DNA of 64,000 nt from QAMH01 sp900556425 (GTDB lineage: Bacteria > Actinomycetota > Coriobacteriia > Coriobacteriales > QAMH01): assembly GCA_902475535.1 (NCBI GenBank), contig CABRZR010000006.1, positions 61,600 to 125,599 on the forward strand. The letters run 5' to 3'. This document shows, in pieces, positions 1 to 8,166 of this stretch. Made by a program: the position numbers and the translations under genes. The notes below the pieces were generated by a model. It searched no databases. It was not told the DNA's origin and saw nothing but the letters and a program-made list of their open reading frames with translations. Position 1 is the stretch's first letter. Each line of letters opens with the position of its first letter.

Positions 1-1513
1 CGGGAATCAGATATGGCGAGCTGTTGGCGAGCATGACCACATCGGGTTTTTCTCGCCTGACGAGCTCTGCCGAGACCTCCTCGTTGAGATGCACCCGCAC
101 GTCGTACTTGCCCACCATGGTGGTGAGGTAATCGTAGATGGGCATGATGTCCTCGACCTTGTTGCCCTTGATCATCGATGCCAGCTTGAGCCTGCCACCC
201 AGCTCGCCGGACCTCTCGTACAAGTCCACGTCATGACCGCGAGCCGCCGCGTCAATGGCCGCCTGCATGCCAGCAGGACCTCCGCCGATGACCATTACCT
301 TCTTCCTTGTCTCAGCGGGCTTGAGCTCGAGCTCCTTCTCGCGCCCGAGCGCGGGATTCACGCGGCAGATACGCGGTGAGACGAGCGGGTCCTGACACGA
401 CCCGCAGCGATTGCACCGGCGAATCTCGTCGATGCGTTCCTCCTTCACCTTGTTGGGAAACTCGGGGTCTGCCCATAGATAGCGGCCAAAGCCGATGATA
501 TCGGCATAGCCTTCCTCGAGCGCGCGCTCGCCCTTGACCTCGTCCATACGACCGACGCACACGACAGGCACCTTGACGGCATCGTGGATGTACTTTGCCG
601 CCGGAAGCAGCAGTCCCATGTCCTCGTAGTCCTTCATGTAAGGACGCATGTGGGGCTCGGGGTCGGGATACGGAAAGTAATCCGGAATGAAGCGGAACGG
701 AAGCTCGCCATAACCATATCCGGTCACGCTGATGTATTGGTATCCAATCATCTCGAGCGCTATGGCGGTGTCGCGCGCCATGTCGGGCGTGATACCGTTA
801 TTTCCCGTCAAGGGCGAGAACTCGATGCCGTTGATGCGCGTGCCGATGAGAAAGTCGGGACCGCATGCCTGCCGAATCATCTGGTAGAGCTCTGCCATGA
901 CACGCGTGCGATTGGCCACGTTCTCGAAGGCATACTCGTCATCGCGCTTGTTCCATATGGGGCTGAGGAAGCTGTTGAGCAGGTATCCATGTGCGGCATG
1001 CACCTCGACACCGTCAAATCCGGCCTTCTTCATGCGCACGGCGCCCTCGACGATGAGCTTCTCCTTCTCGTGAATCTCCTCGACCGAGAGCCCGCGTGTC
1101 GCGCGCCCCTCGGGTTCGGGAATGGGAAGGTCCTCGGTCTCAATTGTCGACGAGCTGAAGGGTCGCCCTTCGCCGAGCACGGCCGCGGAAGGCCCACCAT
1201 GGTGGAGCTGGCCTATGATATAGCTGTCATGGCGATGCACGGCCTCCGCGAGCTCGGTCAAGCCCGGGATGAACTTGTCATCCCAGACGTTGCAGTAGCG
1301 CCCGGGCATGTCATCCCACATAACGCCGCCGATGACCACGGCCGCCGCGCCGCCTGCGGCGATGCTCTCGTACAAACCGATTGCCGCGCTTCCATCGGCG
1401 GTGCCGTCATCGTTCCAGCGAAACGTTGACTGGCCCGTCTTCATGATGCGGTTCTTGAAGATAATCTTCGGCGTGATCTCCAGCGGAGACATAAGTTTTT
1501 CGAAGCCACCCAT
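1..1513 (-). CDS. FAD/FMN-dependent ene-reductase (old yellow enzyme / 2,4-dienoyl-CoA reductase type), C-terminus cut by window edge
   Basis: The reading frame starts MGGFEKLMSPLEI at 1513 and is open to base 1, so the C-terminus lies outside the window. The N-terminal part is the FMN-binding TIM barrel, with GQLHHGGPS, then HAAHGYLLNSFLSP and RDDEY, all typical of the OYE / 2-enoate reductase / BaiCD-BaiH family. It is followed by a Cys cluster (CNRCGSCQDPLVSPRIC) for a 4Fe-4S centre and a Rossmann GxGxxG segment (VIGGGPAGMQAA) for FAD/NADH. Such enzymes reduce activated C=C bonds in the cytoplasm using NADH. It is a close paralogue of the complete gene at 4008-6074. It lies 20 bp downstream of an SDR and probably shares its transcript with SDR and HxlR genes. 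The substrate cannot be told; bile acid, steroid or phenolic enoates are possibilities only. Confidence 0.85.
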   Translation of the reverse strand, partial: MGGFEKLMSPLEITPKIIFKNRIMKTGQSTFRWNDDGTADGSAAIGLYESIAAGGAAAVVIGGVMWDDMPGRYCNVWDDKFIPGLTELAEAVHRHDSYIIGQLHHGGPSAAVLGEGRPFSSSTIETEDLPIPEPEGRATRGLSVEEIHEKEKLIVEGAVRMKKAGFDGVEVHAAHGYLLNSFLSPIWNKRDDEYAFENVANRTRVMAELYQMIRQACGPDFLIGTRINGIEFSPLTGNNGITPDMARDTAIALEMIGYQYISVTGYGYGELPFRFIPDYFPYPDPEPHMRPYMKDYEDMGLLLPAAKYIHDAVKVPVVCVGRMDEVKGERALEEGYADIIGFGRYLWADPEFPNKVKEERIDEIRRCNRCGSCQDPLVSPRICRVNPALGREKELELKPAETRKKVMVIGGGPAGMQAAIDAAARGHDVDLYERSGELGGRLKLASMIKGNKVEDIMPIYDYLTTMVGKYDVRVHLNEEVSAELVRREKPDVVMLANSSPYLIP

Positions 1514-1533
1514 GGATTGATTCCTCCAATGTC

Positions 1534-2280
1534 CTAGAACAGCGTGAAGCCGCCATCCTCAACCAAGGTCTCGCCGGTAACGTAGGAAGCGTCGTCACTT
1601 GCCAGGAACAGCGCGACGTTTGCGGCCTCCTCGGGAGCGCCATAGCGGCCCATGGGAATGTTGGCGAGAAACTGCGCGTTGCGCTCGGGGTCATTCCTCG
1701 TGCCCTCGGTAATGCGCGTCATGCTCGTGCCCGGCCCGAAGGCATTGACGCGGATTCCATGTTCGGCAAGCTCCAAGGCGAGCCATTTGGTCAGCTGGGA
1801 CACACCCGCCTTGCTGGCGGCGTACGCGCCGGTGTTCTTGGAGACCGTGCGCGACGTGCATGAGCTCGTGTTGACGATGGCACCCTTGATTCCGCGTTCG
1901 ATCATCGACTTCGCCACGGCCTGGTCCATCCAAAAGCATCCATTGAGGTTGATGTCGATGACGCGCCGCCATTCCTCCTCGGTCGTGCTCTGCACGCTCC
2001 CGCGTTTGATGATGCCCGCGTTGCTGAAAAGGATGTCGATATGCCCGTATGCCTCGAGCACCTCGTCTACCACCTTGTTGCACATGGCGTAATCGGCAAC
2101 GTCGAGGGGATAGATCGTGATGTTCTCGTTGCCCTCGAATTCGCGTACCAACGTGTCACCCTCGATATCGAGCGCCGCAACCTTGGCACCCTCTTCGAGA
2201 AGGCGGCAGACAATGCAATGGCCAATGCCGTTTGCCGCGCCCGTCACCACGGCCACTTTATCCTCGAACCTCTTGCCCAT
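1534..2280 (-). CDS. SDR-family NAD(P)-dependent oxidoreductase
   Basis: A 248-residue protein with the full classical short-chain dehydrogenase pattern: cofactor motif TGAANGIG near residues 14-21, SNAG near residue 90, active-site Ser in NTSSCTS, the YAASK catalytic Tyr/Lys pair near residues 154-158, and the C-terminal GGFTLF end. The acidic residue after the second strand (ALDIEG) suggests preference for NAD(H). It would oxidise or reduce a hydroxyl/keto group in the cytoplasm. A strong AAGGAG site precedes the ATG. It sits between an HxlR regulator and an ene-reductase on the same strand with gaps of 20-30 bp, so the two enzymes probably act on the same substrate in successive steps. Class is certain; substrate unknown. 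Confidence 0.9.
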   Translation of the reverse strand: MGKRFEDKVAVVTGAANGIGHCIVCRLLEEGAKVAALDIEGDTLVREFEGNENITIYPLDVADYAMCNKVVDEVLEAYGHIDILFSNAGIIKRGSVQSTTEEEWRRVIDINLNGCFWMDQAVAKSMIERGIKGAIVNTSSCTSRTVSKNTGAYAASKAGVSQLTKWLALELAEHGIRVNAFGPGTSMTRITEGTRNDPERNAQFLANIPMGRYGAPEEAANVALFLASDDASYVTGETLVEDGGFTLF

Positions 2281-2304
2281 CGTTTCTCCTTACCTTTAGC
2301 TGGT

Positions 2305-2796
2305 CTATTCTTCTGCCTCGTCCTCGTCACACGCGGTGTCGAAGTACCAGACAATGTGCTCGCGCGTCTTATCGATCTTGCCGTCCTCACCCCCGGTGCC
2401 GTATTCGAGCTTCCCATCGTTGAGGGAGCCCTTCGTTTGCTTGAGTGCCTCAACCGAGAAGTTGCGGTGCACGACGCCCCAATCGCGAATGAGATACAGG
2501 AGGTTTGCCATGCTGATGCCGTCTGGCGTGAGGAGATAGTCGACCCACAGGGGCTTGTCTTCGACCACGACACGTTCGAGCATGCCCGTCTCCTCGAGCT
2601 CGTTGAGATGCTGCGAGAACATCTTGTCCGATATCTTGTACGGGATGATTTTCTTGAGCTCGCCGTAGCGCGCACGTTGATGAGGTTGCAAGCTCAGGTA
2701 CCAGATGATGAACGGCTTCCACTTGCCACCCAAGATCTTTGTGAGGACCTGCGTAAGCATGCATGAGGTTAACCTGTCGATACTGTTAGGATCCAT
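2305..2796 (-). CDS. HxlR-family winged-helix transcriptional regulator
   Basis: A 163-residue protein with the HxlR signature at its N-terminus: a Cys followed by LTKILGGKWKPFIIWYL, then RYGELKKIIPYKISDKMFSQHL as recognition region and a beta-wing (ERVVVEDKPLWVDYLLTPDG). HxlR proteins are dimeric regulators that often sense electrophiles or redox state through the N-terminal Cys. I chose the ATG at 2796 (MDPNSIDR) because GGGAGG lies 8 bases upstream; a GTG at 2817 would add 7 residues. It is the first gene of the HxlR-SDR-ene-reductase run and is the likely local regulator. The C-terminal tail beyond the HTH is longer than usual and acidic (TACDEDEAEE). Confidence 0.88.
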   Translation of the reverse strand: MDPNSIDRLTSCMLTQVLTKILGGKWKPFIIWYLSLQPHQRARYGELKKIIPYKISDKMFSQHLNELEETGMLERVVVEDKPLWVDYLLTPDGISMANLLYLIRDWGVVHRNFSVEALKQTKGSLNDGKLEYGTGGEDGKIDKTREHIVWYFDTACDEDEAEE

Positions 2797-3067
2797 CACA
2801 ATCGCCTCCCGAGCCACGCCATTACCTCGACCGGCCTCTGGTCAAAGACACTCACGGAATCCCTGCGCAATAGAGATGCAAGGAGATTATTATTGCCCCC
2901 CCCTGAAAGCAATCACAGAGCCAGGGGGTTTGTGGTAGATACAGGACCGAAGATATGTCCTCATCGACGCCTGCCCTTCCCCGTCTATAACGACATGGGG
3001 CCGGACTCGTCGAGCCCGGCCCAAACCACCACACTTCAAGCTAGGTTCGCTATCTGGCAATGGCAAG

Positions 3068-3763
3068 CTAGAGTATGTCGTGTACCTCGGTAAGATACGT
3101 GTTAATCGCACCGATGAACTCGCTGCCGTGCTGCGACGTCCTCTTGAACTCGGGAGAGTCGTAGCATTCGTTGAAGGCATCCATGTTCTCGAACCAGAAC
3201 TCGACGACGCCCTCGACAGGAAGCTCGTCATAATGGACGGAAACGCCGTTGACGATGCGATCGATCACGAGATTCTGCGCATAGCCAACGTAACCCGGCA
3301 TGGTGTGCACCATTTCGGTGTGAACGTCCCACCACTGGTACATCCACTCCTCGGCGCTCACGCCCTCGGCTCGACCCATGAACGACACGCGCTTGATAAG
3401 CGGCTTGTCGCCATTCAACAAGTATTTGGGAGTGTGTTTCACGAACTTCTTCACGCAAACGAGAATGGGATTATGCGGGTCGGCGAACTTCGGAACGTCA
3501 TCGGCACCCTTGCCGTCTAACGACATGACGCCCTCGACCATGTCGCCATAGCTATCAAACTGCAGCTCGGAATAGCCATCGATGATGATGGGACCCTGGC
3601 CCAAGGGATGACGATGCTCGTTGTCGCATACCGCGTGCTGAGAGTAATGGCGCAGGTTCTTCATCTCCGCGGCGATGGGACCATGGACGTTGAGCCAGTA
3701 ATCCTTGAATTCTTCCTGCGTCGTGCCCTCTTTGCGCTTCAAGAGACCCATTCTGCTAATCAT
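3068..3763 (-). CDS. EthD-domain protein with two ferredoxin-like barrel repeats
   Basis: A 231-residue protein made of two copies of the EthD dimeric alpha/beta-barrel fold. The first half has the telltale MGLLKRKEGTTQEEFKDYW and NVHGP with a run to YSELQF; the second half repeats it as RVSFMGRAEGVSAEEW, WWDVHTEM, GYVGYAQN and VEFWFENMDAF. EthD proteins are small cytoplasmic proteins found in operons for breakdown of xenobiotics and polyketide-like compounds; some are catalytic, many have no assigned reaction. It is separated from the HxlR gene by 270 bases, so may be its own transcript. It is divergent from the ene-reductase at 4008, across a shared 244-base promoter region. Family confident; role in ene-reductase chemistry is inference from context. 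Confidence 0.82.
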   Translation of the reverse strand: MISRMGLLKRKEGTTQEEFKDYWLNVHGPIAAEMKNLRHYSQHAVCDNEHRHPLGQGPIIIDGYSELQFDSYGDMVEGVMSLDGKGADDVPKFADPHNPILVCVKKFVKHTPKYLLNGDKPLIKRVSFMGRAEGVSAEEWMYQWWDVHTEMVHTMPGYVGYAQNLVIDRIVNGVSVHYDELPVEGVVEFWFENMDAFNECYDSPEFKRTSQHGSEFIGAINTYLTEVHDIL

Positions 3764-4007
3764 GTGTGACCACTCTCCTTAGACACCTTCATGTAGTCCT
3801 GCCTTCTTCCAAGATTCTAGAAACGGGATTACGCCGAAACAATTACGCACTTAAAAGTAAGAGGAGACATGGGAAGTCCCCCGTCATCTCATCGAAGGCT
3901 GCGTAGAAGCGCTAACAATAAAGTGCGTACTTGGAATGCCCCTATCACGCTCCCTATGATGACAGCCGCACGAACGCATAGTCCCGTGTTGGCCGTCGAA
4001 AGAGGAT
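3764..4007. promoter_or_regulatory. Divergent promoter region between EthD gene and ene-reductase
   Basis: This 244-base gap holds the start regions of two divergent genes. It contains a perfect but widely spaced 9-bp inverted repeat, TACGCACTT at 3844-3852 and AAGTGCGTA at 3921-3929. The arms are about 68 bases apart, so this could be a regulator pair of half-sites rather than a hairpin. No clear sigma-70 promoter stands out. A regulatory role is inferred. Confidence 0.35.
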
Positions 4008-6074
4008 ATGATGCAAGAATTCGAACATCTCATGTCACCCATCGAAATCGCCCCGAGCTTCAAGATGAAGAACAGGATCATGAAGGCGCCTCAGTCAACA
4101 TGGAGGTGGAATCTCGATGGTACCGCCGATGGCAGCGCGGGCATTGACCTATACGAGAGCATGGCCAAGGGCGGTGTCGGTGCCATCGACATAGCCGGCA
4201 TCAACTGGGAGCCGCCGGTAGGTGGCGGCATCTACCTCTGCGCCTACGATGACAGGTTCATCTCGGGCCTCACCGAGCTTGCCGAGCGTCTGCACAAGTA
4301 CGATTGCCGCGTGATCGGCCAGCTCCATCATGGCGGTCCGCTCGCTCCCGTGCAAGGCGGCGGCAGGCCCATCTGCGCCTCGACGCTCGAAATAGAGGAC
4401 CTTCCCACCCCTCCTCCCGAGGGACTCGCGACCCATGGTCTCACGCACGACGAGCTCATCGAGAAACGCCAGCTCATCGTCGATGCAGCCGTACGCTTAT
4501 GGAAGGCCGGTTTTGATGGCGTGGAAATCCACGCGGCCCACGGTTACTTCCTCAACAGCTTCCTCAGCCCCATTTGGAACCACCGCGATGACGAGTACGG
4601 CCCCCAGACGGCCGAGAGCCGCACGCGCATCATGAAGGAGATTCATGACATGGTACGCGACGCATGCGGGCCGGACTTCGTCATAGGCACGCGCATCAAC
4701 GGCCAGGAATGGTCTCCGCTCGTCTCGGGCGGCATCACGCCCGAGCTCGCCGTCAAGAATGCCAAGGCCCTCGAATCCTATGGTTACCAGTACATAAGCG
4801 TATCGGGATATGGATACGGCAAGCTCCCGTTCCGCTACTGTCCCGACTACTTCCCCTACCCCGATCCGGAATCCTTCATGGAACCCTATATGGAGGATTT
4901 CAACGATCTTGGCATCCTCATGCCGGGAATCCGAGCCGTCAAGGAAGCCGTTAACGTTCCGGTCATCGGCGTCGGCCGCATGGACGAGGTCAAGGGCGAG
5001 CGCGTGCTGCGAGAGGGATATGCCGATATCATCGCCTACGGGCGCTACCTCTGGGCCGATCCCGAGTTCGCCAACAAGGTCAAGGAGGGTCGTACCGACG
5101 AGATTCGCCGGTGCAATCGCTGCGCGAGCTGCGAGGATCCCGTCACGTCCCCTCGCATCTGCCGCGTGAACCCCGCGCTCGGACGCGAACGCGAACTCGA
5201 GCTCAAACCCGTCGAGACAAGCAAGAAGGTCATGGTGATCGGCGGTGGCACGGCGGGAATGCAATGTGCGCTCGATGCCGCCGAACGTGGATTCGACGTG
5301 ACGATATACGAGAAGAAGGGCGAACTCGGTGGCCGCATCAAGCTCGCCTCCATGATAAAGGGCGACAAGGACGAAGACGTCATGCCGCTTTTCGATTACC
5401 TCACCACCATGATCGAGAAGTCCAACGTCACCGTCAAGCTCAAGACCGAAGTGACATTGGACCTCGTGAAACGCGAGAAACCGGACATCGTCGCGCTCGC
5501 AGACAGCTCTCCCTACTTCATTCCCGACATCGAGGGCATCGACCGAAAGAACGTCTTCACGATACCGGCAATGACCAAGCTTGCCTCCATCCCCATGAAG
5601 ATGTTCGGTCCCAGAAAGCTCGCGACCATGAGCGAAAAGGTCTTTCCCGTCGGCAAGAAGATCGTGATTCTGGGTGCCGGCGCCGAGGGAGCCCAATGCG
5701 CGACGTTTTTGGCTCATCGCGGGAAGGAAGTCGTCCTCCTTGCCGAGACCGAAGACGTTGGCGGCCTCGTGCCCCAAAAGTACAAGGTACGCCTCGTTCC
5801 GTGGTTCGAGGAGCATGGCGTGCGCATCGTCTATAACTCGCAACTGCTGCGCATCGAGAAGAAGTCGGTGACTGTCGAAGTCGATGGGAAAGCCGAGGAA
5901 ATTGCCTGCGATAGCGTGATGGTCATGCTTCCGGAACAACATGACCCCAGCTTCTACGAACAACTCGTGCAGATCGTGCCCGAGGTCTACGAAATCGGCT
6001 CGACACTCGGAGGCGACAACGCCTTCCTGAAACATGCGATGCTCGACGGACGCTTGGCGGCCGTGAAGATGTAA
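4008..6074 (+). CDS. NADH-dependent ene-reductase, FMN/4Fe-4S/FAD (OYE / 2,4-dienoyl-CoA reductase / BaiCD-like)
   Basis: A complete 688-residue flavoenzyme. Residues 1-360 form the FMN TIM barrel (IGQLHHGGP, HAAHGYFLNSFLSP, RDDEYGPQ, GRYLWADPEFANK). A CxxCxxCx8C cluster (CNRCASC...RIC, about residues 368-384) ligates a 4Fe-4S centre. A first Rossmann motif VIGGGTAGMQCALDAA near residue 407 and a second ILGAGAEGAQCATFLA near residue 556 bind FAD and NADH. Electrons pass NADH to FAD to Fe-S to FMN and then to an activated C=C bond. It is a close paralogue of the truncated gene at 1-1513 but lies alone on the plus strand, ending in a strong terminator. AGAGGAT precedes two adjacent ATGs (4008, 4011), so the start is ambiguous by one codon. 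Substrate unknown. Confidence 0.88.
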   Translation: MMQEFEHLMSPIEIAPSFKMKNRIMKAPQSTWRWNLDGTADGSAGIDLYESMAKGGVGAIDIAGINWEPPVGGGIYLCAYDDRFISGLTELAERLHKYDCRVIGQLHHGGPLAPVQGGGRPICASTLEIEDLPTPPPEGLATHGLTHDELIEKRQLIVDAAVRLWKAGFDGVEIHAAHGYFLNSFLSPIWNHRDDEYGPQTAESRTRIMKEIHDMVRDACGPDFVIGTRINGQEWSPLVSGGITPELAVKNAKALESYGYQYISVSGYGYGKLPFRYCPDYFPYPDPESFMEPYMEDFNDLGILMPGIRAVKEAVNVPVIGVGRMDEVKGERVLREGYADIIAYGRYLWADPEFANKVKEGRTDEIRRCNRCASCEDPVTSPRICRVNPALGRERELELKPVETSKKVMVIGGGTAGMQCALDAAERGFDVTIYEKKGELGGRIKLASMIKGDKDEDVMPLFDYLTTMIEKSNVTVKLKTEVTLDLVKREKPDIVALADSSPYFIPDIEGIDRKNVFTIPAMTKLASIPMKMFGPRKLATMSEKVFPVGKKIVILGAGAEGAQCATFLAHRGKEVVLLAETEDVGGLVPQKYKVRLVPWFEEHGVRIVYNSQLLRIEKKSVTVEVDGKAEEIACDSVMVMLPEQHDPSFYEQLVQIVPEVYEIGSTLGGDNAFLKHAMLDGRLAAVKM

Positions 6075-6161
6075 GTGCGCTCGGTCTGGGGCATATAAGA
6101 GCGCAGCGTCCCAAGAGCATAGGCGCCACAGGTGTTGGCCTGCCAGCCAGCACGTCACTCC

Positions 6162-6207
6162 GGGCGGGTGAGGGTCCCTCCTCCTCACTCGCCCCCTCCT
6201 TTTTTTA
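6162..6207 (+). terminator. Rho-independent terminator after ene-reductase
   Basis: A 12-bp stem, GGGCGGGTGAGG (6162-6173) against CCTCACTCGCCC (6183-6194) with one mismatch, is followed by CCTCC and a run of seven to eight T. It lies 88 bases after the stop codon of the plus-strand ene-reductase and immediately before the convergent PNPOx-like gene. Confidence 0.85.
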
Positions 6208-6209
6208 CG

Positions 6210-6608
6210 TTACCAACCTACCGTGCGCTTGGAGCCATCTGCCAGAGACTCGAAGGTCGCCGTCGCGTTCTTGAAGTACAGAACGATGGTGTTGTCGTCG
6301 TTCTCGTCGTACATGCCACGCAGCGCGGGATAGTTGTCGAGCATGTGCTTCTTGGCCTCGACACTGTCATCGGGTACGAGCTCGCCGGAAAGACGCAGCC
6401 ACTCAGGGCCGACACAGGCACATATCTCGACCTGCGGATGATCCACAATCTGCCGGTAGACCTTCTTGGACTTGCCCGTCTGGATATACAGCTTGCCGTC
6501 GTACAGGTCGACGGTGCCGAAGGGACGCACACGCGGCTCGCCGTTCTCGACCGTTGCCAGGTAATACGTGGGTGCCTTTTCCTTGAGAAACTCGTAGACC
6601 TCGTCCAT
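6210..6608 (-). CDS. Pyridoxamine 5'-phosphate oxidase-like FMN-binding protein
   Basis: A 132-residue split-barrel flavoprotein. The beginning MDEVYEFLKEKAPTYYLATV with GEPRVRPFGT, then YDGKLYIQTGKSKKVYRQI and the closing YFKNATATFES are typical of the PNPOx-like / general stress protein 26 superfamily. Such proteins bind FMN or heme; many reduce flavins or small electrophiles rather than oxidising pyridoxamine. Start set at 6608 because AAGGAGCG precedes it; an upstream in-frame start at 6683 would add a poorly conserved 25-residue tail. Convergent with the ene-reductase, monocistronic, followed by the TauE/SafE gene upstream on the same strand with an 81-base gap. Reaction unknown. Confidence 0.82.
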   Translation of the reverse strand: MDEVYEFLKEKAPTYYLATVENGEPRVRPFGTVDLYDGKLYIQTGKSKKVYRQIVDHPQVEICACVGPEWLRLSGELVPDDSVEAKKHMLDNYPALRGMYDENDDNTIVLYFKNATATFESLADGSKRTVGW

Positions 6609-6689
6609 GGAACGCTCCTTCTTGTGTTTGCTCACTGCAATCATGCCGCCAAAAGGACGACGTGCAGATGCAGTATAGGACAATCCGCC

Positions 6690-7448
6690 CTACAAGAGCG
6701 CACCAAACAAATCACTTGCGAGCTTGATGGCAAAGAGCACGATGACCACGAGCATGATGGGACGCGTGATTGACGAGCCCTTCTTGTGGAAGAGCGTCGC
6801 GCCAATCCAGTTGCCCGCGATGTTGAAGAGACCCGCTACGAGACCGAGGACGACGATGGCGTTTCCACTCGCCAGAAAGACCACGAGCGCGGCGAGGTTG
6901 GTCGAGAGGTTAATCGCCTTGGTTGTTCCCTGCGCCTGCTCGAGCGGAAGATGCGCAAGCGTGGTAAGCAGCAGAATAAGGAACGTACCCGTCCCGGGCC
7001 CGTAAAAGCCATCGTAGATGCCAATCGCGAATGCTATCAATCCCGTAAGCGCGAAGGTCCTCGTCCGCGAAAGCGGGCTTTCGGCGAACCCATCCAGATC
7101 GCGCGTTCGGAGCACGATATAGGCAATCAGGGGTAGCGACACGAGCATGAAGACCATGAGCACCACGCTGTCGGCCACGAGGGCGAGGTTTGAACCCAGG
7201 AACGAGCCGACCAGACCGCAGGCGACGCCGAGTATGACGAGCCACTTCACCATGTAGCCGTATATCACGTAGCGAATGGTGGCAACGGTGGTGCCCATCG
7301 TGCTCGAGAGCTTGTTGGTGGCAATCGCGTTGTGGACGGGAAGGCCGGCAAAGAAATAGGCAGGGAGGGAAATCAGGCCCCCTCCGCCGGCTATGGCATC
7401 GACCAGGCCCGCCAAGAAGACGAGCGGGCAGACGACGAGATACTCCAT
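6690..7448 (-). CDS. TauE/SafE-family membrane anion exporter/permease
   Basis: A 252-residue polytopic membrane protein starting MEYLVVCPLVFLAGLVDAIA and followed by GGGGLISLPAYFFAGLP, the first-repeat signature of the TauE/SafE (DUF81) family. A matching second-repeat motif GIYDGFYGPGTGTFLILL is present near residue 140, giving about 8 helices in two inverted halves. The family moves sulfite, sulfoacetate or other organosulfonates and related anions across the membrane. The start at 7448 was chosen because the frame upstream (Ser/Arg-rich) overlaps the next gene and looks non-coding. It is 25 bases downstream of a four-helix membrane protein and likely cotranscribed. The transported anion is not known. 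Confidence 0.85.
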   Translation of the reverse strand: MEYLVVCPLVFLAGLVDAIAGGGGLISLPAYFFAGLPVHNAIATNKLSSTMGTTVATIRYVIYGYMVKWLVILGVACGLVGSFLGSNLALVADSVVLMVFMLVSLPLIAYIVLRTRDLDGFAESPLSRTRTFALTGLIAFAIGIYDGFYGPGTGTFLILLLTTLAHLPLEQAQGTTKAINLSTNLAALVVFLASGNAIVVLGLVAGLFNIAGNWIGATLFHKKGSSITRPIMLVVIVLFAIKLASDLFGALL

Positions 7449-7473
7449 GACGCCTTGACGACCCCAGGCTCTG

Positions 7474-7929
7474 CTAGGCCAGACGGCTCTTCTTGGTGAC
7501 AGGGCAGGTGATGCTCTTGCCTTGCCTGATGAAGTGGACGAGGAAGCCGACACCCGCGAGAGCGAGTGCGATGCCGAGGCCCGTATAGAAGAACGCGACG
7601 AACCAGGTTGGGACGATGCCGAAGCTCCTGAGCGAAATGCCGCCACCCATCATGACGGCCATGATGATGTACCCCTTCACGTCGAAGAAGCGGAGCACGT
7701 GCATACGGTTTTCGCCGTATCCCCTGATGCGATCGGCATGCTTGCCGACGAGTTTGCTGAACATCATGTGAAAGAGGACCCAAATGACCGGGATTCCGAC
7801 GACGAGCATCCAAAGGGGCGTCGTTCCCTCCTCGATCGCAAGCACGCCGAGACGGGCGATGTTCACACCAGCGATGAACCAGACGGCAGCGGCAATGAGC
7901 AGCAAGTACTTCGAACGAACCTTGAACAC
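7474..7929 (-). CDS. Four-helix membrane protein of unknown function
   Basis: A 151-residue protein with four hydrophobic segments: LLLIAAAVWFIAGVNIA, LWMLVVGIPVIWVLFHMM, GYIIMAVMMGGGISLRSFG and FVAFFYTGLGIALALAGVGF, then a short basic cytoplasmic tail. The GTG at 7929 is preferred because GGGAGG stands 5 bases before it. I do not recognise a named family with certainty. Its 25-base gap to the TauE/SafE gene suggests a two-gene operon in which it may be an accessory of the exporter; that is inference. Confidence 0.65.
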   Translation of the reverse strand: MFKVRSKYLLLIAAAVWFIAGVNIARLGVLAIEEGTTPLWMLVVGIPVIWVLFHMMFSKLVGKHADRIRGYGENRMHVLRFFDVKGYIIMAVMMGGGISLRSFGIVPTWFVAFFYTGLGIALALAGVGFLVHFIRQGKSITCPVTKKSRLA

Positions 7930-8091
7930 GAGCGAACCTCCCAGATGCGCACGAGAACGCAATGATACGTCCTGTGATTCTACACCCCATGGGCATGCGC
8001 GACGACCCAGAGAGTCAAGTTGTCACATGGCAGGACTGAGACAGTGAGACATTAGGCGTGGCCCCCTGCTTCACTGCCTCGGTCCTGCCTC

Positions 8092-8130
8092 AAAGAAAAG
8101 GAGGGAACGCGGACAAGCCGCGCTCCCTCC
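8092..8130 (-). terminator. Rho-independent terminator of the molybdoenzyme 1 / LctP operon
   Basis: On the minus strand GGAGGGAGCGCGG pairs with CCGCGTTCCCTCC (13 bp, one G-U), loop of 5, followed by TTTTCTTT. It is 37 bases after the stop of the LctP permease gene and so ends the 13360-to-8167 operon. Confidence 0.85.
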
Positions 8131-8166
8131 ACGCATCCCTCCAGATGCGATTCCCGGTTAAAAAAC

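Noticed and set aside
2880..3025. GC-rich stem near 2998-3022 (GGGCCGG / CCGGCCC) as EthD terminator
   Set aside because: The stem is real but no T run follows on the minus strand, and it is 46 bases from the stop; not enough to call.
4497..6188. 563-codon open frame on the minus strand opposite the ene-reductase
   Set aside because: It is a mirror of a high-GC real gene; no ribosome site, and its protein shows no recognisable motif while the plus strand encodes a full flavoenzyme.
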